Made by a program: the position numbers and the translations under genes. From Flagellimonas alvinocaridis (GTDB taxonomy: Bacteria; Bacteroidota; Bacteroidia; Flavobacteriales; Flavobacteriaceae): DNA of 64,000 bases. Under the pieces are notes generated by a model, which saw only the letters and a list, made by a program, of their open reading frames with translations, made no database searches and had not been told where the DNA came from. Shown here in pieces: positions 54,569 through 63,293 of the stretch. The first letter of the stretch is position 1. Each line of letters starts with the position of its first letter. The stretch spans positions 87,853-151,852 of the forward strand of contig NZ_SNTZ01000005.1 of the NCBI RefSeq assembly GCF_004916895.1. The letters run 5' to 3'.

Positions 54569-54769
54569 TTATTGTACTTCGAATGTAATTTTTACATTGA
54601 CTCTATAGTCGTCAATTTTTCCATCCTTTACAGTGGCACTCTGTTCGTTGATGTAGATGGAGCGGATATTCTTTACCGATTTTGAGGCTTGGTCCAACGC
54701 TTTTTTAGCCGCGTCTTCCCAGCTTTTATCGGAATTAGCCAATACTTCGATTACTTTTAAAACTGCCAT
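54569..54769 (-). CDS. Dodecin (flavin-binding storage protein)
   Basis: A 66-residue protein of the dodecin family, which forms hollow dodecamers that bind and shield flavins. The whole family signature is visible: VIEVLANSDKSWEDAAKKAL with the flavin-stacking Trp, then ASKSVKNIRSIYINEQSATV and DYRVNVKITFEV. Monocistronic by its terminator. Transcribed in the same direction as the Nfu gene 69 nt upstream. Confidence 0.94.
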   Translation of the reverse strand: MAVLKVIEVLANSDKSWEDAAKKALDQASKSVKNIRSIYINEQSATVKDGKIDDYRVNVKITFEVQ

Positions 54770-54838
54770 GGTTACTGTTTTTGAAATTTATTCAATGTAA
54801 CAAATTTTAAGCAGAATATGGTGTCGCAAGTCTTAAAA

Positions 54839-55735
54839 TCAGCCATTCAGGGCCACTACCTCACGGATTTTGTCGCCCATCATGTTTTTTAGCATGGTCT
54901 CAATGCCATTTTTTAGGGTAAAAGTAGATGAAGGACACCCACTGCAAGCCCCTTGCAAGATTACATTTACCGTTTTACTATCCTCTTCGTAGGATTGGAA
55001 AAGAATGTTACCGCCATCACTGGCCACGGCGGGTTTTACATACTCTTCCAAAATGTCGATAATCTGTTGGGATGTTTCATCATATGGGGTCTGTACGGAA
55101 CTTTGCTGTGTAGCCTCCTTCTTTTTTTGAATAGCTTCACTTGAAACCACTTCCTTGCCATCGGCCAAATAGTCACGGATAAATTCACGCAATTGCATAT
55201 TGATGCCTTCCCAATCGGCCATATCATACTTTGAAATGGAAACATAGTTTTCATCAAAAAAAACCTCTTTGACAAACGGAAAATGGAACAGTTCCTGGGC
55301 CAATGGGGAATCTTTAGCCTCATCAATGTTTTTGAATTCGTAGACGGCGGGAACAATGCGTTTGTTGGCCACAAACTTCATGACGGCTGGGTTTGGGGTT
55401 ACTTCGGCATATACCGTTACCGGTTCTTTTTTCTGGTTGAGTTCTTCGTGGACAATGGGTTCGCCAGCATTTAAATATTCTACCAATTGTTGGGCCACCT
55501 CGTCTTTTACATCCTCCCATTCCACAATGTCAAACCGTTCCAACGCTATAAAGTTTCCTGAGATGTAAACGGTTTTAATAAAAGGTAGGTAGAAGAGTTG
55601 CTGGGCAAGGGGAGAATTCTTGGCCTCATCAATATTTTTATATTCATAATTGCCCTTTGCCAAAAAATGATTGGCTTCAAGTTTTATGATTTTGGCGTTG
55701 TTCGTAGGAACTATGGTAATGTTATATTCTTTCAT
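54839..55735 (-). CDS. Nfu-type Fe-S scaffold with duplicated N-terminal domain
   Basis: A 298-residue iron-sulfur cluster carrier. Two successive Nfu_N domains (about residues 1-90 and 105-195) share the pattern 'EFKNIDEAKDSPLAQELFHF' / 'EYKNIDEAKNSPLAQQLFYL', and a C-terminal NifU-like domain carries the cluster site QGACSGCPSSTFTLKNGIE. Canonical Nfu proteins have one N-terminal domain. It may deliver clusters to ActB-type and other Fe-S proteins. The promoter at 55750-55780 matches the consensus exactly. Confidence 0.93.
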   Translation of the reverse strand: MKEYNITIVPTNNAKIIKLEANHFLAKGNYEYKNIDEAKNSPLAQQLFYLPFIKTVYISGNFIALERFDIVEWEDVKDEVAQQLVEYLNAGEPIVHEELNQKKEPVTVYAEVTPNPAVMKFVANKRIVPAVYEFKNIDEAKDSPLAQELFHFPFVKEVFFDENYVSISKYDMADWEGINMQLREFIRDYLADGKEVVSSEAIQKKKEATQQSSVQTPYDETSQQIIDILEEYVKPAVASDGGNILFQSYEEDSKTVNVILQGACSGCPSSTFTLKNGIETMLKNMMGDKIREVVALNG

Positions 55736-55749
55736 GGCGATTCTTTCTG

Positions 55750-55780
55750 CAAAAATACCAATAGTTCACATCTGGTCAAA
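55750..55780 (-). promoter_or_regulatory. Promoter of the Nfu gene
   Basis: On the minus strand, TTTG (55780-55777), 19-nt spacer, TATTTTTG (55757-55750): a full consensus promoter, 14 nt before the start codon. Confidence 0.75.
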
Positions 55781-55793
55781 ATATATAATAATG

Positions 55794-55801
55794 TAGATTT
55801 G
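55794..55801 (+). promoter_or_regulatory. Candidate -7 element for the PorP/SprF gene
   Basis: TAGATTTG matches TAnnTTTG, 61 nt before the ATG. No TTG is found 19-21 nt upstream, so this is a weak call. Confidence 0.3.
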
Positions 55802-55862
55802 CCATCGTTATCATAGTGTTTGATTCTATCATAAATTACTTAAATAGCCCCAAAACCGTCAC

Positions 55863-56858
55863 ATGAGACGTTATATAACCTCAACAATTCTTACTCTTTT
55901 ATTTGGGCTATTCGCCAAAGCTCAGGAGGGAATACCCGTTTATTTTGATTATTTATCCGACAATTACTATCTGGTATATCCATCCATGGCTGGTATTGCT
56001 GAAGGCACCAAAATTCGCTTGACCGCCAGAAAACAGTGGTTCAGCGTAGATGAGGCGCCAAGTCTGCAAACTTTTAACATCAACTCTAGGATTGGCGAAC
56101 GTAGCGGTGTTGGGGGAATTTTCTTTAACGACTCCAACGGGTATCATTCCCAAACAGGTTTTAAGGCCACTTATGCACATCATTTGCAGATGGGTGGCGA
56201 TTTTAGGACCCTGAATCAGCTTTCTTTTGGATTGAGCGCGGGGGTGATACTGAGCAGTTTGGACGAAACTGAATTTAGGTCTGTTTTTCCTGATCCTGTG
56301 ATTACAGGAGTAAAGAACACCACAAGTTATTTTAATATGGACCTTGGGGCATCGTATAATTTCCTTGAATTTTATGCCCATGCGGCTATCTTGAATATTT
56401 TGGGGAGCGGTAGGGACTTGTACAGTGCCGCTGAGTTTGACAATCTGAGAAGATACTTGCTTTCCGTAGGTTATGTTTTTGGGAGAAATACCCGTATAGA
56501 ACCTTCTATTTTGTTCCAAATGACCGATTTTACGAAAGAGAAGACCGTGGACTTAAATGCCAAGGTCTACAAGGATGTGAGTTTTGGAACGGTTTGGGGT
56601 GGAATTTCATACAGACGTAGTTTTGACGGTGCGCAGTTTCAATCCAACGGCAGCTTTGGTGAGCAGCGTTTACAGTTGTTTACACCTATTATCGGTGTTA
56701 ATGTGAACCGTTTTTTATTCTCTTACAATTATTCTTACCAATCTGGAGACATTCGTTTCGACAATGGTGGATTCCACCAGATTACCTTGGGATACGATTT
56801 TGGACAAAGCGATCAAGGAAAACGTTACGATTGCTACTGTCCTGCGGCCAATAATTAA
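55863..56858 (+). CDS. PorP/SprF family type IX secretion outer-membrane protein
   Basis: A 331-residue outer-membrane beta-barrel. The signal peptide (TILTLLFGLFAKAQ) is followed by the family opening LVYPSMAGIAEGTKIRLTAR, with KQWFSVDEAPSLQTFNINSR and GVGGIFFNDSNGYHSQTGFK; the C-terminus is aromatic beta-strand (FHQITLGYDFGQ). PorP/SprF proteins anchor type B-CTD cargo such as SprB and are usually encoded directly after the cargo gene. Here no cargo gene is adjacent. The upstream flank is Nfu on the other strand. Confidence 0.9.
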   Translation: MRRYITSTILTLLFGLFAKAQEGIPVYFDYLSDNYYLVYPSMAGIAEGTKIRLTARKQWFSVDEAPSLQTFNINSRIGERSGVGGIFFNDSNGYHSQTGFKATYAHHLQMGGDFRTLNQLSFGLSAGVILSSLDETEFRSVFPDPVITGVKNTTSYFNMDLGASYNFLEFYAHAAILNILGSGRDLYSAAEFDNLRRYLLSVGYVFGRNTRIEPSILFQMTDFTKEKTVDLNAKVYKDVSFGTVWGGISYRRSFDGAQFQSNGSFGEQRLQLFTPIIGVNVNRFLFSYNYSYQSGDIRFDNGGFHQITLGYDFGQSDQGKRYDCYCPAANN

Positions 56859-56859
56859 A

Positions 56860-56888
56860 AATGGCCCACCGTTTCTGGTGGACCACTT
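56860..56888. terminator. Probable bidirectional terminator
   Basis: TGGCCCACC and GGTGGACCA form a stem with one mismatch around GTTTCT. AAAA precedes and CTTTT follows, so it can act on both strands. It lies between the convergent PorP (+) and VWA (-) genes. Confidence 0.5.
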
Positions 56889-56909
56889 TTGCACATGTTC
56901 AACAAATGG

Positions 56910-58079
56910 TTAATCCCACTTGTAATTTTTCTTTGCCGCTTGGGTCTTTATGGCGGATAAAAGTGCATTTTCCAGTTCGCCGGTTTCCTCTTTTTGGTTT
57001 TCGGAAATATAGGCCTCACGTTTGGCATTGAGCTCCTGTATCTGTTTTTGGACCGCGTCGCGTTCTTCCTTTTTTTCTTTGATGTAGATGTTGATCTCAC
57101 TTTCCGATTTTCCTTGAAGCTCTTCGGGGAGGTCATTGTCATCCAGTTCAGAAAGTACTATCTCATTATCTTCCACGGCATCGACCAAATCCCAATTGGA
57201 ATTTTTGTAAAGCCTTGAACTCTTGCTTACGGATCGTTTTACCGCAACCGCAGCTTCCATTTCGGCGGCATTGCTATCCTGCATGGATTGCATAGCCTTT
57301 TTTTGTCTTCCCAAGGCACCATACGAAATATAGGTGTTGTTCAATTTGGAGTTGAGTTTAATGATGATATCGTCATAGGGAGTGTCTATATGTACGATTT
57401 GTTTGTTGTGGTCAATGGCCATGTACTCACCGCCAGTAAGTGTAGCTCCATTTTTCCACATGGTGGAGATACCCTGTTCATAGTTGCCACAAAAAATGGT
57501 GTTTACAATAACATCGTTCTCTTTGGCATTGGTAGCAGCGTCCTTATAATTCAATTTTCCTTGGGTAAAAGGTTCGTTTCCTGCAATGAAAATCATTTTT
57601 AGGTCATCGGCATTTTTGCCCCAATCCAATTGTTTCAAGGAAGTTTGGATGACCTGTCCGCAGTACTCCTCACCACCATTGGTGGTCAGGGAAAACAGTT
57701 TTTCAGAAATTTCGTCCAAATCTGAACTAAAGCCCAAAACCTGCCTGATATAACCTTCCCTTGAGGATAAGTTGTCGTTACCATATTCGTATAGGGAGAT
57801 TTTCAATAAAGGGCGGGAGTCGTTACCACACTTGGCATGGGTGAATTCGTTCACAATGTCCCACAATTGTGCCTTGGCCTGGTTGATAAGACCGTCCATA
57901 CTGTTGCTGGTGTCCAAGAGCAAGGCAATCTTCACGTATTGCTTGGCTGGTTTTTCGGTAATGGATTTGGTGGTCAAGGCAGTGCTTGTAGGTTCCTTCG
58001 CCTTCAGGTCGCACCCGTAAGACGTTGCTGTTATGAGTAGACAAAAAGTTATTCCCAATAGATTTTTCAAATGTTTCAT
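56910..58079 (-). CDS. VWA-domain lipoprotein
   Basis: About 389 residues. A lipoprotein signal peptide ends in ATSYGC. A von Willebrand factor A domain follows with an intact MIDAS (LLDTSNSMDG) and the distal segment MIFIAGNEPFTQG. The C-terminal third is helical and highly charged (EEKKERD-type coiled coil, ending AAKKNYKWD). Binding of a protein partner through a divalent metal is expected; the partner is unknown. The ATG at 58079 starts the signal peptide; an in-frame ATG 14 codons earlier is less likely. Stand-alone gene, divergent from the sensor kinase. Confidence 0.83.
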   Translation of the reverse strand: MKHLKNLLGITFCLLITATSYGCDLKAKEPTSTALTTKSITEKPAKQYVKIALLLDTSNSMDGLINQAKAQLWDIVNEFTHAKCGNDSRPLLKISLYEYGNDNLSSREGYIRQVLGFSSDLDEISEKLFSLTTNGGEEYCGQVIQTSLKQLDWGKNADDLKMIFIAGNEPFTQGKLNYKDAATNAKENDVIVNTIFCGNYEQGISTMWKNGATLTGGEYMAIDHNKQIVHIDTPYDDIIIKLNSKLNNTYISYGALGRQKKAMQSMQDSNAAEMEAAVAVKRSVSKSSRLYKNSNWDLVDAVEDNEIVLSELDDNDLPEELQGKSESEINIYIKEKKEERDAVQKQIQELNAKREAYISENQKEETGELENALLSAIKTQAAKKNYKWD

Positions 58080-58287
58080 GATGCAATGTTTTAAATGATA
58101 GGCTAAAAGTAGCGGCAACATTTTTCAAGAAAAATCGCAAATGAGGGAAATGACGTTTGCAATGAGTGAAGTGAAGGTGTGGATTGGTAAAATGGGAAAA
58201 TAGTGCCATTTGAAGTGGCTTTTGTGGTAATCCCCATTTTTTAATACGCTTGGGATGAAGTAAGTTTACTGAATAGATGTAACCTCC

Positions 58288-60507
58288 ATGGTCAAGAATA
58301 TATACATAGTCTTTCTTTTTCTAATGACGTCATTTATAGGTTTTTCGCAAACCAATACAGGGCAGTCAGTGGTAGAAATTGAAGGTTCTGTAAGAGGAAA
58401 GGAAAATTATACACCTATCTCCGGTGTCCAGATCACAACGGACAAAGGCAACCATACCATTACCAATGGGTTGGGAGAGTTCAAGATAAAGGCTGCCATA
58501 GGGGATATGTTGATTTTTGAAAGTCCGGAGTTTGAAACGGTACGGTATAGGGTACGCTCCAATGAAGATGTGGATGTCTTGGTTGAGGATTATGAAGCAG
58601 CTTCGGCCAAAAAGAGAGAAAGCAAAAACCGTTCAGGCATATATGGTACAACTGTAGACCATAAGCGGCTGTTGGATTCCGCTAACTTTTACAAACGGAC
58701 CGATTTGGAAAAAAGCATTGATTTCATTGCCCGGTCCATAGCTCCTTTGGGTAGTCAGGGTAATAAGCAAGAGTTGTCTGCCTCCCTATCCACTCTTGGG
58801 GAAATCTATATGTTCCACAAACAATACGACTTGGCCATTGCCAATTTTAAGGATGCCCTTTCTGCCCGGGAGACCAGCAAGACCAAACTATTGTTGGGGA
58901 AAGCCTATATTTTGAATGGTGAATACGAAAATGCGGAGTCTACCCTCACCCCATTATTGGATGTGAAAAATATGGTTCCCTACCAACGGGCCGAGCTTTA
59001 TGAAGCCCTGGGGGATACTTATAAAGGTCTGGCCAACTTGAAGAAAGCCCAGGAGTTTTACAGGGAAGGACTTCAAATTGCTGAAAAAAACCAAATATCT
59101 CCAAAGGTCATCGACTTAAACTCCAAAATGGCCGATGTCTATGCCAGTCAAGATCGCACCATTGAAGCGGAAGGATTTTATCAGAATTCCTTAAACCTTT
59201 CAAAGAAAGTGGCCCCGGAGCGATCGATCCAAGAAAGCGAAAAAGTGGCTGATTTCTACAATCAAAAAAGTCGGTATGATGATGAGATCCAATTGAGAAA
59301 GAAAAGCTTGAATGAATTGCGACAGTTGCCCCAACAACCAGCAATGGCCACTTCGGGCGTGGCCATACCAAAGTCGGATACCATTACCTCCCAACGCATC
59401 AATTACAAAATAGCCAACGCCTACATTGCCCAAGATAAGTTGGATGAAGCCATTCCGTATCTAGAAAAGAGTATTGTGGAAGCCGATGAGGATGATGATT
59501 TGGTGGTGCAAAAGGATGCTACCCGGAAACTGTCGGAAGTCTACAAGTACAAAGGAGATTTCTCTAGAGCGTTGGAGTCGTATCAAGATTATGTCGCGGT
59601 GGTAGACAGTCTGTACATTCGAAAAGAACAGGAAATTTCAAGGGCTGCTAGGTTTAATCGGGAGATTGCCAACACCCAAAACCGTATTTCCAGTTTGGAA
59701 CAAGAACGTGAACTCAGCCAGAGTAAATATAGTCTTGCCGTTACTGAGCAGCAACTGTACGAGGAGACCAGTAAGCGGCAAAAGTGGATTATTTATTCGT
59801 TGGCTTTTGGAATTTTATTGATGGCCTTTACCGCCTTTTTGTACTACAGGAGTAATAAACAGCAGAAATTGGCCAACAATCTTTTGGCTCTAAAATCGCT
59901 ACGTACCCAAATGAACCCCCATTTTATTTTCAATGCACTGAACTCGGTGAACAACTATATCGCCAAGAGTGATGAACGCAGTGCCAATCGATTTTTAAGT
60001 GAGTTCTCGGTGTTAATGCGTAGCGTTCTTGAAAATTCGGAAGAGGATTTCATTCCACTGTCCAAGGAACTGGAACTATTGGAACTCTACGTGAAATTGG
60101 AGCATTCTCGTTTCTTGGATAAGTTCGATTATGAAATCGAGGTCGATGAAAAAGTGGACATTGAAGCTTTCCGGATTCCGCCCATGTTGTTGCAGCCCTA
60201 CATAGAAAATGCCATCTGGCACGGATTGCGGTACAAGGAAGAAAAAGGATTTTTAAAAATTGGCATTCAACAGCTCACAAACAATCTGCTGGAAATTACG
60301 ATTATGGATAATGGCATTGGGCGCAAAAGATCTGCAGAACTGAAAACCAGTAATCAGAAAAAACAGAAATCCAAGGGAATGGGCAACATTAAAAAGCGTA
60401 TCCAGATCCTGAACGATATGTACAAGAATAAGGTTGAGGTTTCCATAGCCAACCTAAACGAAGATCAAACTGGCACAAAAGTGTCCCTAAAGCTTAAAAA
60501 AGATTGA
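58288..60507 (+). CDS. TPR sensor histidine kinase of the LytS/YehU type
   Basis: A 739-residue sensor. It has a signal peptide (1-20), a carboxypeptidase-regulatory-like beta domain (about 27-100; EIEGSVRG, GVQITTDKGNHTITNGLGEF), TPR repeats (about 130-450), a coiled coil (450-490), one membrane helix (about 499-520), and the His_kinase domain with the phosphoacceptor in TQMNPHFIFNALNSV (His545). The ATPase has QPYIENAIWHG (636-646), DNGIG and GMGN. The sensor part is thus periplasmic. It is translationally coupled to the response regulator (TGATG). The signal sensed is unknown. Confidence 0.93.
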   Translation: MVKNIYIVFLFLMTSFIGFSQTNTGQSVVEIEGSVRGKENYTPISGVQITTDKGNHTITNGLGEFKIKAAIGDMLIFESPEFETVRYRVRSNEDVDVLVEDYEAASAKKRESKNRSGIYGTTVDHKRLLDSANFYKRTDLEKSIDFIARSIAPLGSQGNKQELSASLSTLGEIYMFHKQYDLAIANFKDALSARETSKTKLLLGKAYILNGEYENAESTLTPLLDVKNMVPYQRAELYEALGDTYKGLANLKKAQEFYREGLQIAEKNQISPKVIDLNSKMADVYASQDRTIEAEGFYQNSLNLSKKVAPERSIQESEKVADFYNQKSRYDDEIQLRKKSLNELRQLPQQPAMATSGVAIPKSDTITSQRINYKIANAYIAQDKLDEAIPYLEKSIVEADEDDDLVVQKDATRKLSEVYKYKGDFSRALESYQDYVAVVDSLYIRKEQEISRAARFNREIANTQNRISSLEQERELSQSKYSLAVTEQQLYEETSKRQKWIIYSLAFGILLMAFTAFLYYRSNKQQKLANNLLALKSLRTQMNPHFIFNALNSVNNYIAKSDERSANRFLSEFSVLMRSVLENSEEDFIPLSKELELLELYVKLEHSRFLDKFDYEIEVDEKVDIEAFRIPPMLLQPYIENAIWHGLRYKEEKGFLKIGIQQLTNNLLEITIMDNGIGRKRSAELKTSNQKKQKSKGMGNIKKRIQILNDMYKNKVEVSIANLNEDQTGTKVSLKLKKD

Positions 60508-61238
60508 TGGAACTACGGGCAATCATAGTTGAAGACGAGGCCAACAGCCGGGAAATCCTTCGGAATTACTTGGCAAAATATTGCGAGAGGGTCAATTTGT
60601 TGGGAGAAGCCGCCAACATTGAAGAAGGATTGGAACTCATAAAAAAGCATCAACCAGACTTGGTGTTTTTGGATGTGGAAATGCCCTTTGGCAATGCCTT
60701 TGATCTGTTGGACCAAATCCCTGAGCGTAGTTTTGAAACCATTTTTGTAACGGCGTACAATCAATATGCCATGGACGCCCTCAATCAACATGCAGCCTAT
60801 TATTTAATGAAGCCCATCAATATAGATGAACTTATTAAGGCTGTGGATTACGTGAGAACCATCAAAGAAAAGGAAATGGCATTGGAGGGGCAGGTGCTTC
60901 AAGCCAAATCCATGAAAGCGGAAGGGAAGATTACCTTGCCCCAACAAGATGGGTTTCAAGTGTTGGAGGTGGGTGATATTTATTTCTGCAAGGCCGATGA
61001 CAACTATACCGAAATCTATCTGGAGCATAAAAAAATTGTGGTCAGCAAGACCCTAAAATATTTTGAGGAAGCCCTACAGGCCTATCCTTTTGCACGCATA
61101 CACAAATCCTATTTGGTCAATGTTACCGAGGTGGTCAAATACAAAAAAGGAAAGGGAGGTAGCGTGGTGTTGTCCAACGGTAAGGAACTCTCGGTGTCCG
61201 CATCCAAAAAAGCAGAGCTTTTGTCCTATTTTCAGTAA
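60507..61238 (+). CDS. LytTR-family response regulator
   Basis: A 243-residue transcription regulator paired with the kinase upstream. The receiver domain has Asp56 as phosphoacceptor (LVFLDVEMP), acidic EDE near residue 10 and Lys102 (LMKPI). The LytTR DNA-binding domain spans about 140-243 (VGDIYFCKADDNYTEIYLE; RIHKSYLVNVTEVVKYKKG). I chose the ATG at 60507, which overlaps the kinase stop, over the TTG one codon earlier. Confidence 0.94.
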   Translation: MELRAIIVEDEANSREILRNYLAKYCERVNLLGEAANIEEGLELIKKHQPDLVFLDVEMPFGNAFDLLDQIPERSFETIFVTAYNQYAMDALNQHAAYYLMKPINIDELIKAVDYVRTIKEKEMALEGQVLQAKSMKAEGKITLPQQDGFQVLEVGDIYFCKADDNYTEIYLEHKKIVVSKTLKYFEEALQAYPFARIHKSYLVNVTEVVKYKKGKGGSVVLSNGKELSVSASKKAELLSYFQ

Positions 61239-61620
61239 AAGGTTTGCAGTAGTCCAAGCCCAAGCAAGAAACAAAACAGGCAAATCGTCATTTCGAAATG
61301 AGTAAAGCGATTGGGAAATCCCAATCAACAGATTTCTCACATTCGTTCGAAAAGACATAGAGCATTTGTGAAAATTTGTGCAATTCGTGTCAAACCAAAA
61401 TAGATTTCCCATGCTCCTTTGCCATACGCTCAGGACAAAGTTCGAAATGACATACAACATTCGAGAAAATTAGTGCAATTCGTGTCAAAGCTTAGAAAGA
61501 GATTCTGGCCCATGGGAGAAAGACAAATCCGTTAGTGAACCATGGAATGTCACATCGAGCGCAGACGAGATGTTTTTATCCATCAAAAGAACGTAATTTG
61601 TATCACTAACACCGAAAAAA
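61239..61620. repeat. Intergenic region with REP-like dyads and a direct repeat
   Basis: 382 nt with no credible gene. It holds a perfect 12-nt palindrome CATTTCGAAATG (61289-61300), a hairpin GATTGGG-AAAT-CCCAATC (61309-61326), and two copies of a 25-nt unit containing GTGCAATTCGTGTCAAA (61370-61394 and 61465-61489, one mismatch). It also has further fragments (TTCGAAATGACA near 61441; GTCACATCGAGCGCAGACGA near 61550). Similar palindromic 'TGTCATTTCGAA...GATTTCTCAC' elements are scattered between genes in many flavobacteria, so these look like worn REP-type repeats. Confidence 0.6.
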
Positions 61621-62130
61621 ATGATATTGAAATCCGTCAAGGGGAAAACCCCTCAAATTGGAGAAGATTGTTTTATTGCAGAAAATGCCACAATTGTGGG
61701 TGAAGTTACCATGGGTGACCAGTGCAGTGTTTGGTTCAATGCAGTGGTACGTGGCGATGTACACTTCATCAAAATGGGCAATAAAGTCAATGTGCAAGAT
61801 GGCGCCGTAATCCATTGCACCTATCAAAAATCCCCAACCACTATTGGAAACAATGTGTCTATTGGACATAATGCCATAGTGCATGGTTGTACGTTGAAAG
61901 ACAATGTGTTGGTGGGTATGGGCAGTATCATTATGGACGATTGCGTAGTAGAAAGCAATTCCATTATAGCAGCTGGGGCCGTGTTGACCAAAGGGACCCA
62001 TGTGGAAGAAGGAAGCATTTATGCAGGAATGCCGGCAAGAAAAATCAAAAATGTCAGTCCAGAGCTCAGTTCAGGAGAAATTGACCGAATCGCCAATAAT
62101 TATGTTACGTATTCTGGTTGGTTCAAATAG
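61621..62130 (+). CDS. Gamma-class carbonic anhydrase-like hexapeptide protein
   Basis: A 169-residue left-handed beta-helix protein. Hexapeptide repeats run through the sequence, and the three Zn ligands are visible in GAVIHCTYQK and SIGHNAIVHG. An Arg/Asp pair expected in gamma carbonic anhydrases is in AVVRGDVHF. Members include YrdA/PaaY-like proteins with variable anhydrase or thioesterase activity, so the substrate is uncertain. It lies upstream of fabD, with a 124-nt gap that contains a candidate promoter. Confidence 0.88.
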   Translation: MILKSVKGKTPQIGEDCFIAENATIVGEVTMGDQCSVWFNAVVRGDVHFIKMGNKVNVQDGAVIHCTYQKSPTTIGNNVSIGHNAIVHGCTLKDNVLVGMGSIIMDDCVVESNSIIAAGAVLTKGTHVEEGSIYAGMPARKIKNVSPELSSGEIDRIANNYVTYSGWFK

Positions 62131-62220
62131 TTTGATGTTGGCAGAACTGCAATAGTTCAATCAAAAAATCCAGTATCCCAACAATCATTAAGTCTATAAT
62201 CCAACATTCCAAAATATCCC

Positions 62221-62228
62221 TATTTTTG
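62221..62228 (+). promoter_or_regulatory. Candidate -7 element for fabD
   Basis: TATTTTTG matches TAnnTTTG, 26 nt before the fabD ATG. No clear -33 TTG is seen. Confidence 0.4.
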
Positions 62229-62254
62229 TGGCACTCAAAAAAAACTAGAACACT

Positions 62255-63136
62255 ATGAACGCATATATTTTTCCAGGACAAGGCGCACAATTTGTAGGCA
62301 TGGGATTGGACCTCTACGAGAACCATTCCGAAGCTCAGGAGTTGTTTGAGAAGGCCAACGACATTTTAGGCTTTTCCATAACCGATATCATGTTTGAGGG
62401 CACTGCCGAGGATTTAAAACAAACCAAGGTGACCCAACCTGCCATTTTCTTGCATTCCGTTGTTTTGAGCAAAGTGTTGGGAGCTAGTTTTAAACCCGAT
62501 ATGGTGGCTGGACACTCTTTGGGTGAATTTTCCGCATTGGTCGCCAATGGAACCCTAAACTTTGAAGACGGATTGAAATTGGTTTCGCAACGCGCCCTGG
62601 CCATGCAAAAAGCATGCGAATTACAGCCCAGTACCATGGCAGCCGTTTTGGGGCTGGAAGACGCAGTGGTAGAAAAAATATGTGCAGAAGTTGAAGGCGT
62701 AGTGGTCCCTGCAAACTACAATTGTCCAGGGCAGTTGGTAATCTCCGGAGAGGTGGATGCGGTGAACATCGCCTGTGAAAAGTTGAAGGAAGCCGGAGCG
62801 CGAAGAGCATTGTTATTGCCCGTAGGAGGAGCGTTCCATTCCCCATTGATGGAACCCGCCCGTGAAGAACTGGCAGCCGCCATAGAAGGCACCAAGTTTA
62901 ACACTCCAGCTTGCCCCATTTATCAAAATGTGACCACCACAGCGGTATCCAACGCCGATGAAATCAAGAAAAATCTAATCTTACAATTAACCGCTCCCGT
63001 AAAATGGACGCAAAGCGTGCAGCAAATGGTTCAGGATGGGGCCAAAAACTTTGTGGAAGTAGGTCCAGGCAAGGTATTGCAAGGATTGGTGAAAAAGATA
63101 AATCCAGATTCGGAAACAGCATCTGCAGCAGTATAA
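62255..63136 (+). CDS. fabD: Malonyl-CoA:ACP transacylase
   Basis: Transfers malonyl groups from CoA to acyl carrier protein for fatty-acid elongation. The 293 residues open with the oxyanion motif FPGQGAQFVGMG and carry the nucleophile in AGHSLGEFSALVA (Ser88) and the catalytic His in GGAFHSPLMEPA (His195). The Arg that discriminates malonyl is in SQRALAMQKA. Encoded alone here, away from other fab genes. Confidence 0.96.
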   Translation: MNAYIFPGQGAQFVGMGLDLYENHSEAQELFEKANDILGFSITDIMFEGTAEDLKQTKVTQPAIFLHSVVLSKVLGASFKPDMVAGHSLGEFSALVANGTLNFEDGLKLVSQRALAMQKACELQPSTMAAVLGLEDAVVEKICAEVEGVVVPANYNCPGQLVISGEVDAVNIACEKLKEAGARRALLLPVGGAFHSPLMEPAREELAAAIEGTKFNTPACPIYQNVTTTAVSNADEIKKNLILQLTAPVKWTQSVQQMVQDGAKNFVEVGPGKVLQGLVKKINPDSETASAAV

Positions 63137-63197
63137 AATCCCTTTTTTTTCGTTGGAATTGTATTTCAACCAAGAAACATAGATTTAATCTGTAAAG

Positions 63198-63229
63198 TTG
63201 TGGCGTTCTGAGGTTTTTTAGTAATATTG
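63198..63229 (+). promoter_or_regulatory. Candidate promoter of the Calx-beta gene
   Basis: TTG (63198-63200), 21-nt spacer, TAATATTG (63222-63229), one mismatch from TAnnTTTG. It gives a leader of about 60 nt. Confidence 0.4.
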
Positions 63230-63293
63230 ATTTTCCCAAAAACCAACTTAAAAAGAAGTAAAAAGAACGAAACTGAAACTCATTGAACAGCTG

